64,000 nucleotides of DNA from Citrobacter arsenatis (GCF_004353845.1 NZ_CP037864.1:4030001-4094000); one strand, 5' to 3'; shown: positions 25,967 through 35,269, counted from the stretch's first letter. A program made the numbers and translations. Notes: generated by a model from the letters alone, not told the origin.

Positions 25967-26497
25967 ATGGATAGTTCGTTTACGCCCATTGAACAAATGC
26001 TAAAATTTCGCGCCAGCCGCTACGAAGAGTTTCCTTATCAGGAAGTGCTTCTGACTCGTCTATGCATGCACATGCAGGGCAAGCTGCTGGAAAACCGCAA
26101 TAAGATGCTGAAAGCTCAAGGGATTAACGAGACGTTGTTTATGGCGTTGATTACGCTGGAGTCTCAGGAAAACCACAGTATTCAGCCTTCTGAACTGAGT
26201 TGCGCGCTCGGCTCGTCACGCACTAACGCTACCCGCATCGCGGATGAGTTAGAAAAACGTGGCTGGATTGAACGTCGCGAAAGCGATAACGATCGCCGCT
26301 GTCTGCATCTGCAATTGACCGAGAAAGGCCACGCATTTTTGCAAGAGGTATTACCGCCTCAGCACAACTGCCTGCATCAACTCTGGTCATCTCTCAGCAC
26401 CACCGAAAAAGATCAGCTCGAGCAAATTACCCGTAAACTTCTGACCCGTCTTGATCAGATGGAGCAGGATGGTGCGGTGTTAGAAGCGCTGCGCTAA
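25967..26497 (+). CDS. mprA: MarR-family repressor of emrAB
   Basis: Also called emrR. The 176-residue protein is a MarR winged helix with the recognition segment CALGSSRTNATRIADELEKRGWIERRESDNDRR split over residues about 82-114. It represses mprA-emrAB and lets go on binding uncouplers, salicylate or nalidixic acid. The emr genes follow after 130 bases. Confidence 0.96.
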   Translation: MDSSFTPIEQMLKFRASRYEEFPYQEVLLTRLCMHMQGKLLENRNKMLKAQGINETLFMALITLESQENHSIQPSELSCALGSSRTNATRIADELEKRGWIERRESDNDRRCLHLQLTEKGHAFLQEVLPPQHNCLHQLWSSLSTTEKDQLEQITRKLLTRLDQMEQDGAVLEALR

Positions 26498-26541
26498 CGC
26501 GCCGACTCGCTCAGAAATCCAGATTTATAAATGAAAAAACC

Positions 26542-26572
26542 GACAGGCCAGCACGCATACTGCTGGCCTGTC
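26542..26572 (+). promoter_or_regulatory. Perfect 12-bp stem-loop between mprA and emrA
   Basis: GACAGGCCAGCA (26542-26553) and TGCTGGCCTGTC (26561-26572) pair without mismatch around CGCATAC. An A-run lies before it but no T-run follows, so full termination on the plus strand is unlikely. It may tune emrAB expression or protect the mprA message. Confidence 0.6.
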
Positions 26573-26627
26573 TGATAAACAGGTCGGCTCAGCCGATGTG
26601 AAAAAAAAGAAGATCGTGGAGAACAAC

Positions 26628-27800
26628 ATGAGCGCAAATGCGGAGACTCAAACCCCGCAGCAACCGGTCAAGAAGAATGGCAAACGTAAAAGCATGCTGC
26701 TCCTTCTGACCTTGCTCTTTATTATCATTGCCGTGGCATATGGGATTTATTGGTTTTTAGTACTGCGTCATGTCGAAGAGACAGACGATGCGTACGTGGC
26801 AGGGAACCAGGTTCAAATCATGGCACAGGTATCAGGCAGCGTGACGAAAGTCTGGGCTGATAACACTGACTTTGTAAAACAAGGCGATGTGCTGGTCACC
26901 CTTGATCAGACGGACGCAAAACAGGCATTTGAAAAAGCCAAAACTGCGCTGGCTTCCAGCGTGCGTCAGACGCACCAGTTGATGATCAACAGCAAGCAGT
27001 TACAGGCAAGCATTGAAGTACAGAGAACCGCTCTGGCGCAGGCGCAAAGCGACTTTAATCGCCGCGTTCCGCTCGGTAATGCCAACCTGATTGGCCGCGA
27101 AGAACTGCAACATGCGCGTGATGCCGTCGCCAGCGCGCAGGCTCAGCTTGATGTCGCAATCCAACAATATAATGCTAACCAGGCGATGATTCTCGGCAGC
27201 AAACTGGAAGACCAGCCCGCCGTGCAACAGGCAGCCACAGAGGTGCGTGATGCCTGGCTGGCGCTGGAACGTACCAGAATTGTCAGCCCGATGACCGGCT
27301 ATGTTTCCCGCCGTGCCGTACAGCCTGGCGCGCAAATTAGCCCAACCACACCGTTGATGGCGGTTGTTCCGGCCACAAACCTGTGGGTGGATGCCAACTT
27401 CAAAGAAACACAGCTAGCGCACATCCGCATCGGCCAACCCGCAACGGTCATCACCGACATTTACGGCGATGACGTGAAGTACACCGGTAAAGTCGTCGGC
27501 CTGGATATGGGTACAGGTAGCGCCTTCTCCTTGCTGCCGGCGCAAAACGCAACCGGCAACTGGATCAAAGTCGTCCAGCGTCTACCGGTGCGTATCGAAC
27601 TGGATGCGCAGCAACTGGCGCAGCATCCATTACGTATTGGTTTGTCTACGCTGGTGACTGTTGATACCGCTAATCGTGACGGACAAATTCTGGCAAGCCA
27701 GGTTCGCACCACGCCGGTAGCAGAAAGTAATGCACGTGAAATCAACCTTGCTCCGGTCAATAAGATGATCGAAGAGATCGTGCGGGCCAACGCGGGCTAA
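26628..27800 (+). CDS. emrA: Multidrug efflux membrane-fusion protein EmrA
   Basis: The 390-residue protein has a short cytoplasmic tail, one membrane helix (residues about 24-46), and a periplasmic part with the biotinyl-lipoyl motif VSGSVTKVWADNTDFVKQGD and a long helical hairpin (residues about 90-210). It joins EmrB to TolC. I start at ATG 26628 (MSANAETQT) behind GTGGAGAACAAC. A start 10 codons earlier is possible but not conserved. Confidence 0.96.
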   Translation: MSANAETQTPQQPVKKNGKRKSMLLLLTLLFIIIAVAYGIYWFLVLRHVEETDDAYVAGNQVQIMAQVSGSVTKVWADNTDFVKQGDVLVTLDQTDAKQAFEKAKTALASSVRQTHQLMINSKQLQASIEVQRTALAQAQSDFNRRVPLGNANLIGREELQHARDAVASAQAQLDVAIQQYNANQAMILGSKLEDQPAVQQAATEVRDAWLALERTRIVSPMTGYVSRRAVQPGAQISPTTPLMAVVPATNLWVDANFKETQLAHIRIGQPATVITDIYGDDVKYTGKVVGLDMGTGSAFSLLPAQNATGNWIKVVQRLPVRIELDAQQLAQHPLRIGLSTLVTVDTANRDGQILASQVRTTPVAESNAREINLAPVNKMIEEIVRANAG

Positions 27801-27815
27801 TTAAAGGTGCGTGTG

Positions 27816-29354
27816 ATGCAACAGCAAAAACCGCTGGAAGGCGCGCAGCTCGTCATTATGACGATCGCGCTGTCGCTGGCGACATTCATGCAGGTGCTGG
27901 ACTCCACCATTGCTAACGTGGCGATCCCCACTATCGCCGGGAACCTCGGCTCTTCACTGAGCCAGGGGACCTGGGTGATCACCTCATTCGGGGTGGCGAA
28001 CGCTATCTCTATTCCGATCACCGGCTGGCTGGCAAAACGATTTGGCGAAGTAAGACTCTTTATGTGGTCAACTACCGCCTTTGTCATTGCGTCATGGGCA
28101 TGCGGGATGTCCACCAGCCTCAACATGCTGATATTCTTCCGCGTAATTCAGGGTATCGTCGCCGGTCCGTTAATTCCGCTTTCGCAAAGCCTGTTACTGA
28201 ATAACTATCCTCCCGCCAAACGTTCCATCGCCCTCGCGCTATGGTCGATGACGGTGATTGTTGCCCCGATATGTGGTCCTATTCTTGGGGGCTATATCAG
28301 CGACAACTATCACTGGGGCTGGATATTTTTCATTAACGTGCCAATCGGTGCTGTAGTGGTATTGATGACCCTGCAAACCCTGCGTGGTCGGGAAACGAAA
28401 ACCGAGCAGCGGCGCATCGACGCTATTGGGCTGGCTCTGCTGGTAATTGGTATCGGCAGTTTGCAGATTATGCTCGACCGCGGCAAAGAGCTGGACTGGT
28501 TCGCTTCTCAGGAGATTATTATCCTGACGGTGGTCGCCGTTGTCGCAATCAGCTTCCTGATCGTCTGGGAGCTTACCGACGAGCACCCCATTGTCGATCT
28601 CTCGCTGTTTAAGTCGCGAAACTTTACCATTGGCTGTCTGTGTATCAGTCTGGCCTATATGCTCTACTTCGGCGCAATCGTCCTGCTGCCGCAGCTATTG
28701 CAGGAGGTATACGGCTATACGGCAACCTGGGCCGGTCTGGCATCAGCGCCGGTTGGGGTGATTCCGGTGATCCTGTCGCCGATTATCGGCCGCTTCGCGC
28801 ACAAGCTGGATATGCGTCGGTTGGTGACGTTCAGTTTTATTATGTACGCCGTCTGTTTCTACTGGCGTGCGTGGACCTTCGAACCAGGTATGGACTTTGG
28901 CGCATCGGCCTGGCCGCAGTTTATTCAGGGTTTCGCGGTAGCCTGCTTCTTTATGCCACTGACGACCATCACGCTGTCCGGCTTACCGCCAGAGCGTCTG
29001 GCAGCGGCATCGAGCTTGTCGAACTTTACGCGAACGCTGGCCGGCTCTATCGGCACATCAATTACAACGACAATGTGGACGAACCGCGAGTCGCTGCACC
29101 ATGCGCAGTTAACGGAATCCGTTAACCCCTACAATCCCAATGCTCAGGCCATGTACGATAAGCTGCAGGATTTAGGGATGACGCACCAGCAGGCGTCAGG
29201 CTGGATAGCCCAGCAGATCACCAATCAGGGGCTGATTATTTCCGCCAACGAAATCTTCTGGATGTCGGCTGGGATCTTCCTCGTTCTGCTTGGACTGGTG
29301 TGGTTCGCCAAACCGCCCTTTGGCGCGGGTGGCGGCGGCGGCGGTGCGCACTAA
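27816..29354 (+). CDS. emrB: Multidrug efflux MFS transporter EmrB
   Basis: The 512-residue protein is a 14-helix DHA2-type MFS exporter. LDSTIANVAIPTIAG (motif D1) lies near residue 31, and the motif C segment WSMTVIVAPICGPILGGYIS near residue 143. It expels uncouplers and hydrophobic drugs through EmrA and TolC. The C-terminus ends in a Gly run before AH, as in E. coli. Confidence 0.97.
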   Translation: MQQQKPLEGAQLVIMTIALSLATFMQVLDSTIANVAIPTIAGNLGSSLSQGTWVITSFGVANAISIPITGWLAKRFGEVRLFMWSTTAFVIASWACGMSTSLNMLIFFRVIQGIVAGPLIPLSQSLLLNNYPPAKRSIALALWSMTVIVAPICGPILGGYISDNYHWGWIFFINVPIGAVVVLMTLQTLRGRETKTEQRRIDAIGLALLVIGIGSLQIMLDRGKELDWFASQEIIILTVVAVVAISFLIVWELTDEHPIVDLSLFKSRNFTIGCLCISLAYMLYFGAIVLLPQLLQEVYGYTATWAGLASAPVGVIPVILSPIIGRFAHKLDMRRLVTFSFIMYAVCFYWRAWTFEPGMDFGASAWPQFIQGFAVACFFMPLTTITLSGLPPERLAAASSLSNFTRTLAGSIGTSITTTMWTNRESLHHAQLTESVNPYNPNAQAMYDKLQDLGMTHQQASGWIAQQITNQGLIISANEIFWMSAGIFLVLLGLVWFAKPPFGAGGGGGGAH

Positions 29355-29363
29355 GCATACGTA

Positions 29364-29390
29364 TAAAGGGATCCGCGGATCCCTTTTTTA
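29364..29390 (+). terminator. Terminator after emrB
   Basis: AAAGGGATCC and GGATCCCTTTTTT pair around CGC, with a T run directly after the stem. The stem is largely symmetric, so it may also serve the minus-strand porin gene ending at 29403. Confidence 0.85.
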
Positions 29391-29402
29391 TTAGACTCGC
29401 GA

Positions 29403-30773
29403 TCAGAAGTAATATTTGAATCTCAGACGCCCGCCGTAGCGTGCATCTTCGCTGTTATCGCCATGAGTCGGATCGGCCTCAACCCATGAGGCATAGGCAC
29501 CGAGGTAGATGTTAAAGTTTTTCATATCCAGTACGTTGGGGAAAAGATATGAGGCGTGAATGGTGTGAATATCATAACTGCCAGGATCGGTTACCCAACA
29601 ATCTTCCTCGCAAACGGCTTCAAGATTGGTGGCATTGAAGGCGTCAATGTTGTTATGCGCATAGATATAGCCCAGCTCAAACCGGTGCCATAAGGCGTTC
29701 ACTCCGGCCGTAAAGTCCGTTTCATCGGTCGCATCCATATAGGCCGTATTCAGGTTAATGACAGCACCGTTCTCCGGGTCGGTTTTTTGGCCGTTCCAGG
29801 TCATGGTAAAACCATAGCCAGTACGATCGGACTGATCGATCCATTTGCCATTCTCGTAATAGCCGTAAGCATTGTTGACCACGTTACTTTCCATCGCCAC
29901 CGCGGTGGAGAGGCGTCCATTTTGCCAGGCAATCACCGGGCGCACGTAAGCCACGTTTTTATCGTTGGTTAAATCCATACCGTGGTATTGCTTCTCGGTA
30001 TAGAGCGTGCTGCCATTTTCCAGCAGTGTATTGACTTCAAAATACCAGTTATCGAGCGTTTTACTGATGAGGAAGTTACCACCGCTGTCGCTACGCCCCC
30101 GGCCCTCTTTCATCATATATATATAACCGTAGCCATCGCTGTACAGGTCATTCGCCGTATTACCTGAATATTCAATAAAGGTATCCTGATTCAGCGGGAA
30201 CATATCGTAAGCTTCAAAGCGTCCGACCTTAATTTTCCAGTCGTTCTCATGCCCGAAGAAGAATGCCGCATCATCAAGGTTCATTTTTCCGGTCAGGTCT
30301 GCCAGCGGTTGAACCGAGAACCCGGCAAAATTACCGTTATTCAGTCGTTGGTAACCATCAAAACCCAGCAGAATACGTCCGTTGATATCCCAGCGTTCAT
30401 TGGTCCCCGGAGCCCAATCTTTATTCGCAGAGGTTTTCGTTGATGTCAGGCTACCGGAACGACTTGCGGCATCCATATTAAACTCAACATCGCCGTAGAA
30501 TTTAATATCGCTAAAGCCGGATAGCGTCAGTTTCGGTGGATTCCCTCCTGCAGAGACCGCCTCAGCAGATTGAACATTCACCGTCGGCACGGCTACTGTT
30601 TGCTGTTGTTGCAATGACTGTATTTGTGATTCAGCATCGGCGGCCCGTTTTTCTGCCTTGATAACTCGCTGCTCCAGTTCAGCCAGACGCTGTTCAATTG
30701 AGGTGTTATTCACCGCCCACAGATTATGAGAAAAGCAAGCACCGATCATCAGCGCTAAATATTTCACCTTCAT
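29403..30773 (-). CDS. Carbohydrate-type outer-membrane porin
   Basis: The 456-residue protein has a signal peptide (MKVKYLALMIGACFSHNLWA), then a coiled-coil segment (residues about 24-60, IEQRLAELEQRVIKAEKRAA), then a beta barrel ending in the outer-membrane signature RFKYYF with terminal Phe. This layout, with an N-terminal coiled coil in the periplasm, is that of ScrY, BglH and RafY-type sugar porins. It is the second gene of a minus-strand operon, 84 bases after the symporter gene. E. coli K-12 has nothing here. The two Cys in EAVCEEDCW near residue 393 may form a loop disulfide. Substrate unknown; a glycoside or oligosaccharide is likely. Confidence 0.8.
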   Translation of the reverse strand: MKVKYLALMIGACFSHNLWAVNNTSIEQRLAELEQRVIKAEKRAADAESQIQSLQQQQTVAVPTVNVQSAEAVSAGGNPPKLTLSGFSDIKFYGDVEFNMDAASRSGSLTSTKTSANKDWAPGTNERWDINGRILLGFDGYQRLNNGNFAGFSVQPLADLTGKMNLDDAAFFFGHENDWKIKVGRFEAYDMFPLNQDTFIEYSGNTANDLYSDGYGYIYMMKEGRGRSDSGGNFLISKTLDNWYFEVNTLLENGSTLYTEKQYHGMDLTNDKNVAYVRPVIAWQNGRLSTAVAMESNVVNNAYGYYENGKWIDQSDRTGYGFTMTWNGQKTDPENGAVINLNTAYMDATDETDFTAGVNALWHRFELGYIYAHNNIDAFNATNLEAVCEEDCWVTDPGSYDIHTIHASYLFPNVLDMKNFNIYLGAYASWVEADPTHGDNSEDARYGGRLRFKYYF

Positions 30774-30857
30774 TTTTTATCCCTAAAGTTTGATGTATGC
30801 ACGGTGCGATGTAATAAAACATCTCACCTTTCTGCCATATGAATCATTTAGTTATTA

Positions 30858-32216
30858 TCAGGAGTGAGCAAACTTACCGCTTTTAAGATCGGTAACAATG
30901 CCATTCATTCGGTCTTCCGTTAAGCCGTAGAATTTAATAGACAACGCCGTGAGAATATAAAATAGTGCAGGAATTACGGTAAATAAGAGTGCGACACCCT
31001 GTACGGCAGAGGCTGATTGCACAGTACTACCGGAGGTATAATCAAACGCGGCCAACACCCAGCCTAAAATAGCACCACCAACCGCTACGCCCAGCTTAAT
31101 GACAAATATATTCGCTGCAACGTTCATCCCGGTAATTCGACGCCTCGTTTTCCACTCACCATAATTATTGGCATCAGTGATCATCGACCATTGCAGCGCG
31201 CCATTGCCCCCCTGAATAATACACATAATAAGATGAACAACTAGCACTACGATCCAATACTGGACCGGCACAAAGAAACACAGCACCCCCAATACGGCAA
31301 TCAGTAAGTTAACCCAGAAAGAGAGTTTAATTTTACAAAATCGCGTACCGAACGGTTTAGCAAGTATCGAGCCGAACATGGAAGCAAACATCGCGCCCAG
31401 CATAAAAACGGTAATAACATCAGCGCCTTTGTTCAGTACCGTATTTACATAGTAAACGACAGCCCCGCCGCGCAGCACCACCGCAACCAACATCATAAAG
31501 TTATAAACAGACAAAATCCGCCATTGCTCATTCCTGAACAGAATCTTAACGTCACGAGCAATATTAAGGTTTTCTTCTTTGATGGGTTGTACACGCTCTT
31601 TAGTGGTTAAGAAGCAGATGATAAACATCAGGCAACCAATCACACCGAAGATAGCCATGGAGACCTGAATCCCCGTAGCTCTATCACCGGGATAGAGGAG
31701 ATCAGCTAACGGTAGAATTAAAGCGGTTCCCAACGCACCGCCAATCGGCGTAATGGCAAACCGCCACGATTGCAGTGACAGGTTTTCACGCGGATCGGAT
31801 GTCAGTGCCGCGCCCAGTGAGCAGTATGGAATATTAATTGCTGTATACATCAGCGTCATAAATATATATGCCGCCACTGCGTAGACCACTTTGCCACGGT
31901 CTGAAAAATCAGGAATGGAATAAACCAGCACGCAGCTGACGGCAAATGGCACACAAATCGCCAGCAACCACGGACGAAAGCGTCCCCAGCGTGTAGATGT
32001 TGCGTCAGCAATTGCTCCCATGACAGGATCGGTAATCGCATCCAGCAGACGAACCAGTAAAAACATCGTTCCCATTACCGCGGGTGGCAGACCATAAATA
32101 TCGGTATAAAAATAAGCAAGAATAGCGACTGAAGAATCAAAAACGATATGACTGGCAGCGTCCCCCAGACTGTATCCCACCTTTTCTTTGATAGATAGCT
32201 TATCCCCAGATGGCAT
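30858..32216 (-). CDS. GPH-family sugar:cation symporter (MelB/YicJ-like)
   Basis: The 452-residue protein has about 12 membrane helices and the glycoside-pentoside-hexuronide family marks: KVGYSLGDAASHIVFD at the start, then the cation-site region RLLDAITDPVMGAIADATSTRWGRFRPW near residue 55 (split here only by description). Its nearest kin by eye are YicJ, XylP and MelB. I start at ATG 32216, directly behind AAAGGAGCGTAT; 7 further codons upstream lack a ribosome site. No hydrolase gene lies beside it. A GAAACCGGTTTC operator-like palindrome lies 24 bases before the start. Confidence 0.88.
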   Translation of the reverse strand: MPSGDKLSIKEKVGYSLGDAASHIVFDSSVAILAYFYTDIYGLPPAVMGTMFLLVRLLDAITDPVMGAIADATSTRWGRFRPWLLAICVPFAVSCVLVYSIPDFSDRGKVVYAVAAYIFMTLMYTAINIPYCSLGAALTSDPRENLSLQSWRFAITPIGGALGTALILPLADLLYPGDRATGIQVSMAIFGVIGCLMFIICFLTTKERVQPIKEENLNIARDVKILFRNEQWRILSVYNFMMLVAVVLRGGAVVYYVNTVLNKGADVITVFMLGAMFASMFGSILAKPFGTRFCKIKLSFWVNLLIAVLGVLCFFVPVQYWIVVLVVHLIMCIIQGGNGALQWSMITDANNYGEWKTRRRITGMNVAANIFVIKLGVAVGGAILGWVLAAFDYTSGSTVQSASAVQGVALLFTVIPALFYILTALSIKFYGLTEDRMNGIVTDLKSGKFAHS

Positions 32217-32240
32217 ATACGCTCCTTTGGCAAACATTAT

Positions 32241-32252
32241 GAAACCGGTTTC
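32241..32252. promoter_or_regulatory. LacI-type operator before the symporter-porin operon
   Basis: GAAACCGGTTTC is a perfect 12-bp palindrome between the promoter region and the symporter ATG. It equals the core reported for AscG (TGAAACCGGTTTCA), and 11 of 12 bases match the ascF operator at 57496-57507. No LacI-family gene lies beside it; ascG at 56.3 kb is the only such gene in the window. Confidence 0.7.
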
Positions 32253-32483
32253 CGTCGTGAGGTATTTTTAAAACATCTTGTCCACCGCAATCTATTATGT
32301 TTTTCTGTTAACACTTTATGTTTTTTGCTTTATGTGATCGCGGCAATGTGGAATTATTCATTCCTCATTTTTTTTGCTCACCCGCTCACATTCTATTTAA
32401 TGGTAAATATAGGATCGTTTTTTATAAAAACATTCATCAACAGAATATAATAAAAGTAAAATATGAGAAGGGAATATATAATA

Positions 32484-32512
32484 ATAAACCCCGGTTATAT
32501 GCCGGGGTTTAT
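32484..32512 (-). terminator. Terminator after luxS
   Basis: AAACCCCGG (32486-32494) and CCGGGGTTT (32502-32510) pair around TTATATG. On the minus strand TTTATTATTA follows the stem. Confidence 0.85.
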
Positions 32513-32541
32513 TTAGATACAGGAAAGAGTAACGAATAAAA

Positions 32542-33057
32542 CTAGATGTGTAATTCCTGTAATTTTTCTTTCGGCAGCGCCAGCTCTTCATTGCTGTTGA
32601 CGCGTACATCATGCTCCAGAATATGACGTGCGATATCCTGCGCTTCGCTAAGAGAGTGCATCTGATACGTACCGCACTGGTAAACGTTCAGCTCCGGGAT
32701 CTGGTTCTGATCCTGCACTTTCAGCACATCGGCCATCGCCGCTTTCCACGCGTCGGCAACACGCTGCTCGTCCGGTGTACCAATTAAGCTCATGTAAAAA
32801 CCTGTCCGGCATCCCATCGGAGAGATATCGATAATCTCAACGCCATTACCGTTAAGGTGGTTACGCATAAAACCTGCAAACAGATGTTCCAGCGTGTGGA
32901 TACCTTTCTCAGGCATCACTTCTTTATTCGGAATGCAGAAACGCAGATCAAACACGGTGATTGCGTCGCCATGCGGGGTGTTCATCGTTTTTGCAACCCG
33001 GACCGCGGGAGCTTCCATCCGGGTGTGATCGACAGTAAAACTATCTAACAACGGCAT
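32542..33057 (-). CDS. luxS: S-ribosylhomocysteine lyase (AI-2 synthesis)
   Basis: The 171-residue enzyme cleaves S-ribosylhomocysteine to homocysteine and DPD, the AI-2 precursor. It shows the metal-site motif HTLEH at residues 54-58, the catalytic Cys84 in SPMGCRTGFYM, and DHTRM at residues 10-14. Length and sequence match enteric LuxS. MicA lies on the opposite strand just upstream. Confidence 0.97.
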   Translation of the reverse strand: MPLLDSFTVDHTRMEAPAVRVAKTMNTPHGDAITVFDLRFCIPNKEVMPEKGIHTLEHLFAGFMRNHLNGNGVEIIDISPMGCRTGFYMSLIGTPDEQRVADAWKAAMADVLKVQDQNQIPELNVYQCGTYQMHSLSEAQDIARHILEHDVRVNSNEELALPKEKLQELHI

Positions 33058-33092
33058 TTAGCCACCTCCGATAAATTTTTTAAAAATAATCT

Positions 33093-33119
33093 GAACTCTT
33101 TGTTCCGGGGCGAGTCTGA
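33093..33119 (+). promoter_or_regulatory. Sigma-E promoter of micA
   Basis: GAACTC (33093-33098), a 16-base spacer and TCTGA (33115-33119) fit the sigma-E consensus GAACTT/TCTGA. The predicted start is at 33126, the known 5' end of MicA. Confidence 0.85.
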
Positions 33120-33125
33120 GTATAT

Positions 33126-33198
33126 GAAAGACGCGCATTTGTTATCATCATCCCTGTTTTCAGAGATGAAATTTTGGCCACTCCCGAGTGGCCTTTTT
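33126..33198 (+). ncRNA. micA: MicA envelope-stress small RNA
   Basis: The 5' seed GAAAGACGCGCATTTGTTAT is identical to E. coli MicA. Two stem-loops follow: CATCCCTG/CAGAGATG and the terminator TTGGCCACTC/GAGTGGCC with TTTTT. MicA binds with Hfq and represses ompA, lamB and phoP messages when sigma-E is active. The loop of the first stem reads TTTT instead of AATT in E. coli, which keeps the stem. Confidence 0.95.
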
Positions 33199-33206
33199 CT
33201 TTTGTA

Positions 33207-34763
33207 TCAAGCGTGCTTTTCCAGCCACACGCTAAACGGCTCAGTATCCGCCGCTTCGATCTCCTGCTGACGACGCTTTGAAGCCTCGGTTTCAGCAATA
33301 AATTCAGCTTCCTGCAATATTTCTAACGGCTCTTCGCGCAGCAGATTTCGGTAAGCCTCACCCAGCGCTTTGCCCGTGCCGCCAATGCCTTCATCAATCA
33401 TAGACCGCAGGATCCGGGCAGAGAAAGTCAGTTCAGGATTGTCAAAGCTGGCAACCAGTTCATCACAGACCTTCTGATACTCCTCTCCCCCATCGATACT
33501 GTCCAGCGTTTGTGCCACGCGTTTCAGATCGCAGAACAGATCTTTACCCACCTTAGGCAGCGGGAACTGGGCCGTTTCACAGCCAATACCTAACGTCAGC
33601 CCAGGCTTGCGACCTTCGAGAATCACACGGTTCCAGTTTTTACGCGTACAAAGTAATTCATCGCTGCTCATTTCCGGGGCATCAGCCAGCGCACACCAGA
33701 CCATAAACAGATCGAGGAAGCGCACCTGTTGCTCGTCCACGCCGATTGGTGAGAACGGGTTGATATCCAGCGAGCGAACTTCGATATACTCAATTCCGCC
33801 ACGCAGAAGCGCATCAGATGGCGTTTCACCACGACGAGTGACGCGTTTCGGGCGGATAGGCGCATACAGCTCATTTTCAATCTGCAGAACGTTGCTGTTG
33901 ATTTGCAGACGCTTACCGTCCTTCTCCAGACCGATCGCCGCGTACTCCTCAGAAGGGGTTTTAATCGCGCGCTTTAATCCTGCCACATACTCATGCAAAT
34001 CGTTAAACGTAATTCCGAGATTGCTTTGCGACTTATTGGTATAGCCCAAATCACTCAGACGCAGCGACGTCGCATACGGCAGGTAATACATCCCACAGTC
34101 GGTTTTTTCAAACGGCAGGGTTGTCGGTTTTCCTTGCAGGAAGGAGGAACAAATGGCCGGAGAGGCGCCAAACAGATACGGGATCACCCAACCAAAACGG
34201 TAGTAGTTGCGGATCAAACGAAAGTAACCGGCGGAGATCTTCTCTTTAGCATCTTCGCCTTCGGTTACGCCGCATTTCGCCTGCCAGAAAGCCATTGGCA
34301 GCGAGAAATTGTAGTGTACCCCGGAGATAGTCTGCATCAACGCGCCGTAACGGTTTTTGAGGCCTTCACGGTACAGCGTTTTCAGACGACCGGTATTCGA
34401 CGTACCGTACTGCGCCAGTTCGATGTCCTGGCCTTCAGCAATATAGCAAGGCATGCTCAACGGCCACATACGCTCGTCGCCCAGATTTCTGGCGGTATAC
34501 CGATGCAGATCGCGCATGAACGTCAGCATTTTCTCAATATCGTCACCTGGAGGCGTAATAAACTCCAGCAACGCTTCGGCAAAGTCAGTGGTTATCCATT
34601 TATGCGTTAGCGCTGAGCCTAACACCTCAGGATGGCTTGTCGTTGCTAATGACCCGTCTGCATTAACGCGCAGCGTTTCACGCTCCAGCCCACGTTGAAT
34701 CCCCTTTAATGCCTGAGGATGGTTTTCCAGCCAGGCCAGCGCCTGTGATACGTCCGGGATCAA
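33207..34763 (-). CDS. gshA: Glutamate-cysteine ligase
   Basis: GshA joins glutamate and cysteine in the first step of glutathione synthesis. The 518-residue length matches E. coli. GLERETLRVNADGSLA near residue 24 and GVHYNFSLPMAFWQ near residue 145 are conserved active-site regions. It starts at TTG 34763 behind GGGAGGTCAA, an unusual start also used in E. coli. It ends 8 bases from the micA terminator, on the other strand. Confidence 0.97.
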   Translation of the reverse strand: MIPDVSQALAWLENHPQALKGIQRGLERETLRVNADGSLATTSHPEVLGSALTHKWITTDFAEALLEFITPPGDDIEKMLTFMRDLHRYTARNLGDERMWPLSMPCYIAEGQDIELAQYGTSNTGRLKTLYREGLKNRYGALMQTISGVHYNFSLPMAFWQAKCGVTEGEDAKEKISAGYFRLIRNYYRFGWVIPYLFGASPAICSSFLQGKPTTLPFEKTDCGMYYLPYATSLRLSDLGYTNKSQSNLGITFNDLHEYVAGLKRAIKTPSEEYAAIGLEKDGKRLQINSNVLQIENELYAPIRPKRVTRRGETPSDALLRGGIEYIEVRSLDINPFSPIGVDEQQVRFLDLFMVWCALADAPEMSSDELLCTRKNWNRVILEGRKPGLTLGIGCETAQFPLPKVGKDLFCDLKRVAQTLDSIDGGEEYQKVCDELVASFDNPELTFSARILRSMIDEGIGGTGKALGEAYRNLLREEPLEILQEAEFIAETEASKRRQQEIEAADTEPFSVWLEKHA

Positions 34764-34840
34764 ATTGACCTCCCGCCTGTCAAAATCGTTTTAATTAGCA
34801 TAATGGTATTGGTTACCCTAAAGGCTATCTCACAACACAA

Positions 34841-35269
34841 TTAGTGCCACCACATAATGCCTTGCGTCGTAACCGCTGCGACCACAACATAGCGCAGCGC
34901 CTTGCCAAGGCATAAGAAAAAGAGCACCGGGCCCCACGAGATGCGCATCCATCCAGCTAACAGGCACAGTAAATCACCCACAACCGGCATCCAGCTTAAT
35001 AATAGTGTGACAGCGCCATAGCGCCGCAGCCAGCCAGTGGCTTTTTCTTGCCAGCGCGATGATTTACGCAATGGAAAGAAACGCCCAAGGATAACGTTAG
35101 TTAACCCTCCAAGGCTATTACCCATTGTTGCTGTTAAGACTAAGACCCAGGGATGACTGACCCCAGAGACCAGCAAAGCAATTAAAACAACTTCAGAATT
35201 GCCGGGTAACAGCGTAGCGCTGAGAAAACTGCTGGCAAACAGTGACAGGAGCGATAGTCCATCACTCAC
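34841..35269 (-). CDS. yqaA: DedA-like (SNARE-associated) membrane protein
   Basis: The 142-residue protein has about four membrane helices and belongs to the YqaA branch of the DedA/SNARE-associated superfamily (GNSLGGLTNVILGRFFP near residue 50). Function is unknown; related proteins act as lipid flippases. It overlaps yqaB by 4 bases, so the two are cotranscribed. Confidence 0.93.
   Translation of the reverse strand: MSDGLSLLSLFASSFLSATLLPGNSEVVLIALLVSGVSHPWVLVLTATMGNSLGGLTNVILGRFFPLRKSSRWQEKATGWLRRYGAVTLLLSWMPVVGDLLCLLAGWMRISWGPVLFFLCLGKALRYVVVAAVTTQGIMWWH

Noticed and set aside
29364..32540. Genomic island or prophage between emrB and luxS
   Set aside because: Only two metabolic genes lie here, with no integrase, repeats or attachment sites; a simple insertion or loss in E. 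coli is enough.
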